DNA of 64,000 nucleotides from Deltaproteobacteria bacterium. GTDB taxonomy: Bacteria; Desulfobacterota; Syntrophorhabdia; Syntrophorhabdales; Syntrophorhabdaceae. Under the pieces are notes generated by a model. It saw nothing but the letters and a program-made list of their open reading frames with translations, ran no database searches and was not told where the DNA came from. Where the stretch lies: contig JAKLET010000009.1 in assembly GCA_022711595.1 (NCBI GenBank), positions 1 to 64,000 on the forward strand. The letters are read 5' to 3'. The position numbers were made by a program, and so were the translations under genes. This document shows, piece after piece, positions 58,151 to 64,000 of this stretch (positions within the stretch are counted from its first letter, which is position 1; each line of letters opens with the position of its first letter).

Positions 58151-58939
58151 ATGATCAGGGCTTTGTGGACTGCCGGAACAGGCATGAACGTACAGCAGAT
58201 GAACCTCGACGTCATTGCCCACAACATCGCCAATGTCAATACCAACGGTTTTAAAAAGAGCAGGGCCGATTTTCAGGACCTCATGTACCAGACCTTAAGG
58301 CTCCAGGGCGCGAGAACGGAAGGAGGCGCCATGGTCCCGACGGGCATTCAGATCGGTCTCGGCGCGATGCTGTCCTCGGTGCAGAAGGTCTTTCAGCAGG
58401 GCGACTACCAGAGGACCGATAATGAACTTGATGTTGCCATAGAAGGGAATGGTTTTTTCCAGGTCAACCTGCCTTCGGGAGAAAAGGCCTATACAAGGGC
58501 CGGTGCGCTGAAGACGGACGCAGAGGGCAAGATAGTGACATCTGATGGCTATACCATTGAACCGAGCCTTACCATACCTGCCAGAACAACCAGTATTTCC
58601 ATAGAGAATGATGGCAGTGTATCGGTGCAGATCCAGGGACAGACCGCACCGCAGTCTCTGGGACGCCTCGAACTGGCGACCTTTATCAACCCCACGGGGC
58701 TCAGGGCCATAGGCAAGAACCTTTTTATGGAAACCGATGCGAGCGGTACGCCCACAACGGGAAATCCGGGACAGAACGGTATAGGCACCGTTCTGCAGGG
58801 TTTTCTCGAGATGTCCAACGTCAATGTCATGCAGGAGATGATCAATATGATCATCGGGCAGCGTGCCTATGAGGTCAATTCAAAGGCGATCCAGGCAGCC
58901 GACGAGATGCTCCAGATGTCCAACAACCTGAGGAGATAA
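58151..58939 (+). CDS. flgG: Flagellar distal rod protein FlgG
   Basis: This 262-residue protein has the FlgG N-terminus (LWTAGTGMNVQQMNLDVIAH then NIANVNTNGFKKSR) and the C-terminal helix LEMSNVNVMQEMINMIIGQR. Length matches the E. coli protein (260). TAGGAGGAACCC precedes the ATG. It makes the distal rod that crosses the periplasm. Confidence 0.97.
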   Translation: MIRALWTAGTGMNVQQMNLDVIAHNIANVNTNGFKKSRADFQDLMYQTLRLQGARTEGGAMVPTGIQIGLGAMLSSVQKVFQQGDYQRTDNELDVAIEGNGFFQVNLPSGEKAYTRAGALKTDAEGKIVTSDGYTIEPSLTIPARTTSISIENDGSVSVQIQGQTAPQSLGRLELATFINPTGLRAIGKNLFMETDASGTPTTGNPGQNGIGTVLQGFLEMSNVNVMQEMINMIIGQRAYEVNSKAIQAADEMLQMSNNLRR

Positions 58940-58940
58940 C

Positions 58941-59633
58941 GTGAAATATACGGCCCTTATCCTCATTTCCACCCTGATGATCATGTCGGCCGTGCCGGTC
59001 TGCGCGGCGGCAGGGCAGTCAACGACAGAGGCAAGGATAACCCGCTTCATCACGGAGATCTACGCGAACGGAAATGATGTGAGGGTGAAACTCAACTCCA
59101 TCCCGGAACAATTCAGGGAGAAGGTCAAGGTAAAGAACGTGAACTTCGCCAAAGTGCCTGATGCCAACGGAGACGGTGTATGCGCCGTGGAGATCGAAAG
59201 CGCCCCCGGGAAGGTGCGTACGCTCCAGGTACCCTTCAAGGTTTTCACGAAACGCCAGCTTTTCATGCTCAAACAGGCTGGACAAAAGGGTGACATCATC
59301 AGCAAAAAGGATATTTATGTCCGCGAAACGTACATGAACGGAAAAGGGACCGATTATCCGCCTTCAGAGGAAGACGTGGTCGGCAAGGCGCTTAAGCGCG
59401 ATGTGCCGGCAAATACGGTTGTTACCGGTCAGATGCTGGAATCCCGCGTGGTTGTCAAGCGCGGCGATATCGTTACCATAATTGCCGAGAGCAACAGGCT
59501 CGTCGTGCAGGCAAAGGGCAGGACAGTGGAAAAAGGCAGCATCGGCGAAACGATTCGCGTAAAGAACATCAGTTCGGGCAAGGAGTTGATGGCGAAAGTG
59601 ATCAACAGCAGTACCGTAAAGGTCGAGTTTTAG
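58941..59633 (+). CDS. flgA: Flagellar P-ring assembly chaperone FlgA
   Basis: This 230-residue protein has a signal peptide (to about residue 24) and a C-terminal SAF-like domain with VVTGQMLESRVVVKRGDIVT, NRLVVQAKGRTVEKGSIGE and IRVKNISSGKELMAKVINS. It starts with GTG after AGGAGATAAC. FlgA helps FlgI form the P ring in the periplasm. Confidence 0.95.
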   Translation: MKYTALILISTLMIMSAVPVCAAAGQSTTEARITRFITEIYANGNDVRVKLNSIPEQFREKVKVKNVNFAKVPDANGDGVCAVEIESAPGKVRTLQVPFKVFTKRQLFMLKQAGQKGDIISKKDIYVRETYMNGKGTDYPPSEEDVVGKALKRDVPANTVVTGQMLESRVVVKRGDIVTIIAESNRLVVQAKGRTVEKGSIGETIRVKNISSGKELMAKVINSSTVKVEF

Positions 59634-59645
59634 GAGTGTGATACC

Positions 59646-60347
59646 ATGAAGGCTGTCTGTTCAATAATTTTAGCGTTTTTTTCGATGGTCCTGTTTGCCG
59701 GGTGCCAGACGCCGGGTTCGTCGAAGATCAAGGACGAACCGTTTGTCATCGACAACACTTACCGGACGGCTTCGCCCGGAGTGAAACCCAAACCCGGGTC
59801 CATATACCGCGGCGTGAACAGCAACAGCAATTTTCTCGGTGACCACAGGGCGCGAGGGGTTGGTGACATCATCACGGTCAATATTGTTGAGGTGACGAGC
59901 GCCACGGAGAAGGCCGGCACGACAACCAAGAGGGACTCTTCGACAAATGCCGGTATCCCCAATCTGCTCGGGCTCGAGACAAGCGCATATCCATCCACCT
60001 GGAACCCGGATAAGCTGATCAGCGCAAGCACGCAAAACGACTTTGAAGGTTCCGGTGAAACTACGCGCGGCGGTTCCCTGAGAGCGACCATTACGGCACG
60101 GGTCGTCGATGTACTTCCCAACGGCAATCTTGCCATCGAAGGGAAGAGGGAGATCAGCATCAACAACGAGAAGAAAGAGATACTTGTGCAGGGCGTTGTA
60201 AGACCCAGGGACCTTGCATATGACAATTCGGTCTATTCCACACAGATCGCCGACGCGAAGATCATTTACACCGGAGTGGGTGTCCTTGGTGAAAAGCAAA
60301 GGCCGGGATGGCTCGCGCGGATAGTCGACATCGTATGGCCCTTCTGA
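59646..60347 (+). CDS. flgH: Flagellar L-ring lipoprotein FlgH
   Basis: This 233-residue protein has a lipoprotein signal with lipobox LFAGC (Cys at about residue 20). The FlgH domain has HRARGVGDIITVNIVEVTSA, TARVVDVLPNGNLAIEGKRE and DLAYDNSVYSTQIADAKIIY. It makes the ring in the outer membrane. A Gram-negative envelope is therefore certain. Confidence 0.96.
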   Translation: MKAVCSIILAFFSMVLFAGCQTPGSSKIKDEPFVIDNTYRTASPGVKPKPGSIYRGVNSNSNFLGDHRARGVGDIITVNIVEVTSATEKAGTTTKRDSSTNAGIPNLLGLETSAYPSTWNPDKLISASTQNDFEGSGETTRGGSLRATITARVVDVLPNGNLAIEGKREISINNEKKEILVQGVVRPRDLAYDNSVYSTQIADAKIIYTGVGVLGEKQRPGWLARIVDIVWPF

Positions 60348-60358
60348 CGGAGGCAGGC

Positions 60359-61486
60359 ATGACCTACAGGCAGCGTGTACACCGCAGTTCGATGATAATC
60401 TGCACGATCTTCCTTCTCCTTGCGTTCCTTCTTTTTATGATCGGTATCGCTGACGCTGCCCGCATCAAGGAAATGGCATATATAAACGGAGCCAGGAGCA
60501 ACCAGCTTATCGGCTACGGACTTGTGACCGGTCTTTCAGGCACTGGTGACAAATCGAACACGATCTTTACGAACCAGTCGCTGGCCAACATGCTGGAAAC
60601 CATGGGGATCAGGGTGGATCCGAGATCCACAAAGGTCAATAATATCGCCGCCGTTATGGTTACAGCCAACCTCCAGCCCTTCGCGCGCACCGGCAGCAGG
60701 ATCGACGTGACGGTCTCTTCCATCGGCGACGCAAAGAGCATTGAGGGCGGAGTATTGGTGGCTACACCCCTGAAAGGTGTTGACGGCGCGGTCTATGCCA
60801 TTGCCCAGGGGCCCATTGTTGTCGGCGGTTTCCTGGCGGGCGGCCAGGGTGCATCCGTCCAGAAGAACCATACCACAGTGGGGAGGATAGCGAGCGGGGC
60901 CACCATTGAACGGGAGGTGCCGTCCGAAGAATACAAGGGCGATGAGATAATGATAGCCCTCAAGATGCCTGATTTCACCAACGCCCGGAGGATAGTTGAG
61001 AGGATCAATGACACCTTCTCAGCCGTGGCATACGCCAGGGATGCCGGGACGATCAACGTGAAGATACCGACCGATATGAGGCAAAACCCCGTGAGGTTTG
61101 TTTCCATCGTGGAGAATCTCGATATAAAGGCGGACAGTCTGGGAAAGATCGTTGTTGATGAAAAGACGGGAACAGTTGTCATAGGCGAGAATGTGCGCAT
61201 CTCGACGGTTGTCATATCCCATGGCAACATAAGCGTTCAGATCAAGGAGGACGCAAGGGTGAGTCAGCCCATGCCTTTCAGCGAGGGCAGGACGGTCACG
61301 ACGCCCGACACGCAGATCAAGGTCCGGGAAGACAAGGGAAAATTCTATCTGCTCCAGTCGGGCATAACGCTCAGGGAACTGGTCAACGCATTGAATGCAA
61401 CAGGTATCTCAACAAGGGACGTTATCACCATATTGCAGACCATAAAGGCTTCAGGGGCGCTGTTTGCCGAACTTGAGGTCATATAA
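60359..61486 (+). CDS. flgI: Flagellar P-ring protein FlgI
   Basis: This 375-residue protein has a signal peptide (hydrophobic stretch about residues 12-30) and the FlgI sequence ARIKEMAYINGARSNQLIGY, TGLSGTGDKS and VSSIGDAKSIEGGVLVATPL. ATG 60359 is chosen because CGGAGG is just before it; the frame open to 60308 lies in flgH. It forms the peptidoglycan-level ring. Confidence 0.96.
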   Translation: MTYRQRVHRSSMIICTIFLLLAFLLFMIGIADAARIKEMAYINGARSNQLIGYGLVTGLSGTGDKSNTIFTNQSLANMLETMGIRVDPRSTKVNNIAAVMVTANLQPFARTGSRIDVTVSSIGDAKSIEGGVLVATPLKGVDGAVYAIAQGPIVVGGFLAGGQGASVQKNHTTVGRIASGATIEREVPSEEYKGDEIMIALKMPDFTNARRIVERINDTFSAVAYARDAGTINVKIPTDMRQNPVRFVSIVENLDIKADSLGKIVVDEKTGTVVIGENVRISTVVISHGNISVQIKEDARVSQPMPFSEGRTVTTPDTQIKVREDKGKFYLLQSGITLRELVNALNATGISTRDVITILQTIKASGALFAELEVI

Positions 61487-61505
61487 GGAAGGAGGCCGCT
61501 TGAAG

Positions 61506-61856
61506 ATGTCGGGCAATACAAGTGTGGGGCAGGTGGCGATGAGTCTACGCACGGCAGCTCCCGTGGGCGATATAAAGATGGAGCGTGCCCTGTCGGGCTC
61601 ATCAGACGAGGACAGGGAGAAGGTATGCCAGGGTTTCGAATCCTATATGATCTACAGTATGATAAAACACCTGGAGAAAACGACGAAAATGTCGAAAAAG
61701 GGCTATGCCGAAGAAACTTACATGGCCATGGTATATGAAAAGGTTGCCGATTTTCTCGCCGAAAAGGGAGTCGGGATAAAGGAAATGCTCATGAAATATT
61801 CCGACAAAGAAAATGCTAAAGTAATCACAAAAAGCGGCGATAATATCGATAAGTGA
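61506..61856 (+). CDS. flgJ: Rod-binding protein FlgJ (N-terminal domain only)
   Basis: This protein of about 117 residues has the rod-capping domain: CQGFESYMIYSMIKHLEKTT then YMAMVYEKVADFLAEKGVGI. The glucosaminidase domain of enterobacterial FlgJ is missing, as in many bacteria; another enzyme must open the wall for the rod. AAGGAGG precedes both TTG 61500 and ATG 61506. The flgM promoter lies inside its last 40 bases. Confidence 0.9.
   Translation: MSGNTSVGQVAMSLRTAAPVGDIKMERALSGSSDEDREKVCQGFESYMIYSMIKHLEKTTKMSKKGYAEETYMAMVYEKVADFLAEKGVGIKEMLMKYSDKENAKVITKSGDNIDK
61817..61843 (+). promoter_or_regulatory. Sigma-28 promoter of flgM-flgN-flgK inside flgJ
   Basis: TAAAGTAA, 11 nt, GGCGATAA matches TAAAGTTT-N11-GCCGATAA at 13 of 16 positions. 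The start point would be near 61850, 22 nt before flgM, leaving room for its GAGGAGG site. Confidence 0.75.
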
Positions 61857-61871
61857 TAGAGGAGGTGGACC

Positions 61872-62183
61872 ATGAAGATCGAAAACGGCAACAAAACCGA
61901 CCTGCTTGACAGTCTTGTAAAGACCTCGCAGGTAAAGCCGCAGAAAGAAGCCGCCGTGGGAAAACCGCGGGAGGAAGAGGCCAACACCTATGACAGGGTG
62001 GAGCTTTCCACGAGAAAGCAGGAGATCGACCGGTTGACGGAAAAAGCCAAAACACAACCGGCGGTGCGGCAGGAAAGGGTCGAAGAACTCAAACAATCGA
62101 TCGAGGACGGGACGTACAACGCGAAAGGCGAGATGGTTGCAAAAAGCATCCTGAAAAGCAACATACTTGACGAGCTGCTGTAA
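61872..62183 (+). CDS. flgM: Anti-sigma-28 factor FlgM
   Basis: This 103-residue protein has the C-terminal FlgM domain: DRVELSTRKQEIDRLTEKAK, RQERVEELKQSIEDGTYNAK and VAKSILKSNILDELL. The N-terminus is polar and probably unstructured. It binds FliA until the hook is finished and is then exported. AGAGGAGGTGG precedes the ATG. It shares one base with the flgN start. Confidence 0.94.
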   Translation: MKIENGNKTDLLDSLVKTSQVKPQKEAAVGKPREEEANTYDRVELSTRKQEIDRLTEKAKTQPAVRQERVEELKQSIEDGTYNAKGEMVAKSILKSNILDELL

Positions 62184-62614
62184 TGAACGTAAATACCGTC
62201 ATCGAGATAACGAAGAAAGAGGAAAAGACCTTGAAAGAGTTCCTGGCTGCACTTCGGGCCGAACGTGATGCCATTATTTCTTTTTCTCTCGAAGGCATCA
62301 TTGAAGGGAACAACAGGAAAGAGGAGATTCTGAGAAAGCTCGAGTATCTGAAGACTGAAAAGGAGAGATTCCTGGAGAACGTCGACGACAGGGAAGAGAT
62401 CACTTCCAACAGGACCATCCAGTCGCTGAACGGAGAGATGGCCGCTGTTATGAAAGAGATCAAAAAAGCCCTCGACAAGAATATGAAGCTCCTTTCCTTT
62501 TCCATCGATCACGTAAGGTCTTCGATAGAGAACATCATCGGGCATATCAGCACCATCGGTTACGGCAAGAAGAGAGAGGACCTCTCTTCCGTTCTCCTCT
62601 CCAAAGTTATTTAA
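62183..62614 (+). CDS. flgN: Flagellar export chaperone FlgN
   Basis: This 143-residue helical protein fits FlgN by place (between flgM and flgK), length and content: EEKTLKEFLAALRAERDAII, then KEEILRKLEYLKTEKERFLE. FlgN keeps FlgK and FlgL ready for export. Its ATG shares the A with the flgM TAA. Sequence similarity is modest by eye. Confidence 0.85.
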   Translation: MNVNTVIEITKKEEKTLKEFLAALRAERDAIISFSLEGIIEGNNRKEEILRKLEYLKTEKERFLENVDDREEITSNRTIQSLNGEMAAVMKEIKKALDKNMKLLSFSIDHVRSSIENIIGHISTIGYGKKREDLSSVLLSKVI

Positions 62615-62636
62615 GTCCACTTAAAAAGGCAGAAAA

Positions 62637-64000
62637 ATGGGAATTACCTCTATCCTTAATATCGCCAAGCTTGCCCTTACCGCGCAGCAGACGTCGCTCC
62701 AGGTCTTATCGAACAATATTGCCAATGTGAATACTCCGGGATACGCACGTCAGGAGGCCGTACTTACAGAAGCGGACTCTGCGCGGACCGGTTCGGGGTT
62801 CATTCTCGGCAACGGGGTCAGGATCGAGAAGATAATGAGCCATTACGACAAGTACCTCGAGTATTCAATGGCAAAACAGAATAACGCGCTGGAAGAACAA
62901 AAGACATATGCCAACTTTTTCGGCCGCATCGAGAACGTGCTCGACGAGACGAATTCAAAGCTTGCATCGAATGTCACGGCGTTTTTCAACTCATGGCAGA
63001 GCCTCTCCGCGGACCCGCTCAGCTCTGTTGCCAGGGCCGATGTGGCCATGAAAGCCACCAACCTGTGCCAGGGCATAAGGAACACATATACCGAATTGAA
63101 GAACCTCCAGGTCGAAGCGGACAACAACGTGGCGAAGGAAGTGAGTGAGATAAATAACCTGCTTTCCTCCATCGCCGAACTGAATAAAAAGACATATGAG
63201 GCCGCGGCCGGCGGCAGCGAGAGCGAAAGCTTCGCCAGTCAGAGGCTGATAGCCCTCCAGGAGCTTTCCGGGAAGCTTAACCTGCAGTATTTTGAGGACC
63301 AGAACGGCGGTCTCACGGTGATGACGGCCGACGGGAAAAGCCTTGTGGAAAAAGGGAATGTGTACGAGCTGTCGGCGGAAAAGTCAGGCACGGGCAATTT
63401 TTACAGCGTCCACTGGAACGGCAGCCCCATACACTCGGTTGACATTACCAACACCATCGGCGGCGGAACGCTTAAAGCCTACATAGACCTGAGGGACAAC
63501 CAGTTGACAGATTTTCTGGACAGCATGGATGACCTCGCTCAGTCGCTTATGACGGAAGTGAATACCATCCACAGCACCGGTTACAACGCGGGTGGAACTA
63601 CGGGAGTCAACTTTTTCCAGAACATGACCCAGGATTATGCCGCCAACATAGACCTCGGCGACGAGATCAAGACTGACACAGGCTACATAGCGGTGACATC
63701 GTCGGCATCGAACCCGTCGAACAACGATATCGCGCTTGCCATAGCTGACCTCGGAAGTGCTGATGTAACGATCGGGGGAAAGAGCACGACGTATGCGACA
63801 TATACCGCGTCGATAGCCAGCACCATAGGAGGTCTCTCAAAGAACGCCCAGGACCTCACCGGGTACCACGAGAACCTGATGACCATGGTGTCGAACCAGC
63901 GGGAGAGCATCTCCGGGGTTTCCATAGACGAGGAGATGTCCAACCTCATCAAGTTCCAGTATGCTTATCAGGCCGCGGCCCGCCTCATTACGACAGCGGA
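62637..64000 (+). CDS. flgK: Flagellar hook-filament junction protein FlgK (3' end outside window)
   Basis: The 454 codons visible start with SILNIAKLALTAQQTSLQVL, then SNNIANVNTPGYARQEAV, the FlgK signature. The end reads SGVSIDEEMSNLIKFQYAYQ then AAARLITTA, so only the last few residues are cut off. FlgK joins hook and filament. The start is the ATG 22 nt after the flgN stop. Its length (about 460) is close to the short FlgK group. Confidence 0.95.
   Translation, partial: MGITSILNIAKLALTAQQTSLQVLSNNIANVNTPGYARQEAVLTEADSARTGSGFILGNGVRIEKIMSHYDKYLEYSMAKQNNALEEQKTYANFFGRIENVLDETNSKLASNVTAFFNSWQSLSADPLSSVARADVAMKATNLCQGIRNTYTELKNLQVEADNNVAKEVSEINNLLSSIAELNKKTYEAAAGGSESESFASQRLIALQELSGKLNLQYFEDQNGGLTVMTADGKSLVEKGNVYELSAEKSGTGNFYSVHWNGSPIHSVDITNTIGGGTLKAYIDLRDNQLTDFLDSMDDLAQSLMTEVNTIHSTGYNAGGTTGVNFFQNMTQDYAANIDLGDEIKTDTGYIAVTSSASNPSNNDIALAIADLGSADVTIGGKSTTYATYTASIASTIGGLSKNAQDLTGYHENLMTMVSNQRESISGVSIDEEMSNLIKFQYAYQAAARLITTA

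Overview
The window is a roughly 64 kb chromosomal segment of a Gram-negative, flagellated, probably anaerobic bacterium. An outer membrane is implied by FlgA/FlgH/FlgI, an autotransporter and a lipoprotein signal. Anaerobic metabolism is suggested by an AsrA/AsrB-type (sulfhydrogenase beta/gamma, 'Flox'-like) electron-transfer pair and a small 2x[4Fe-4S] ferredoxin. Gene content (S1 protein, pyr operon, bactofilins, sigma-54-driven flagellar genes with a HEAT protein among che genes) fits a Desulfobacterota/'deltaproteobacterial' lineage, possibly Syntrophorhabdales. That placement is inference from remembered gene neighbourhoods.

Layout. 0-1.3 kb: flavin/iron-sulfur electron-transfer genes. 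1.5-4.1 kb (minus): two related DUF2939-like membrane-anchored proteins behind a five-domain S1 protein. 4.2-7.5 kb: secreted FKBP isomerase, zinc alcohol dehydrogenase, tRNA-Leu(CAG), ribF. 7.5-10.5 kb (minus): motA-motB plus a receiver/HD-GYP protein that has lost key residues. 10.7-13.7 kb (minus): ferredoxin-pyrR-pyrB-pyrC. 14.0-16.4 kb (minus): M23 peptidase and three bactofilins. 16.6-27.1 kb: NtrC-type regulator, then flrB-flrC-flgBC-fliEFGHIJ. 27.1-34.2 kb: an accessory island (autotransporter, toxin-antitoxin set with a DUF6429/zinc-ribbon gene, integrase remnant, Tm-1-like gene) lying between fliJ and fliK. 34.2-48.1 kb: fliK-flgD-flgE, then fliLMNOPQR-flhB-flhA-flhF-flhG-fliA. 48.1-57.1 kb: HDOD-cheB-HEAT-cheR-cheY-cheA, a divergent EAL/HDOD gene and cheW. 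57.4-64 kb: flgFGAHIJ, flgM, flgN and flgK (cut by the window end).

Regulation can be read directly. Sigma-54 (-24/-12) promoters precede flrB, fliK (weaker -12), fliL and flgF. Sigma-28-like promoters precede the HDOD-che operon (overlapping the fliA stop codon), flgM (inside the end of flgJ), cheW, the divergent EAL/HDOD gene and perhaps motA. This outlines a hierarchy: NtrC-type regulator, then sigma-54 with FlrBC for hook-basal body and export genes, then FliA/FlgM for motor and chemotaxis genes. At three of the sigma-54 promoters the -12 base lies exactly 14 nt before the start codon, so these mRNAs should be almost leaderless.

The most unusual points are the leaderless sigma-54 architecture with paired 17-bp palindromes upstream, a CheA carrying two 24-residue MshEN-like (c-di-GMP-binding type) motifs where P2 is expected, a motAB-linked response regulator lacking its phospho-acceptor Asp and HD-GYP residues, a FlhG without the FlhF-activating N-terminal motif, and several families of degenerate intergenic repeats, including nine perfect GGGTTAT units before fliL. 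I saw no CRISPR array, rRNA or intact insertion sequence.
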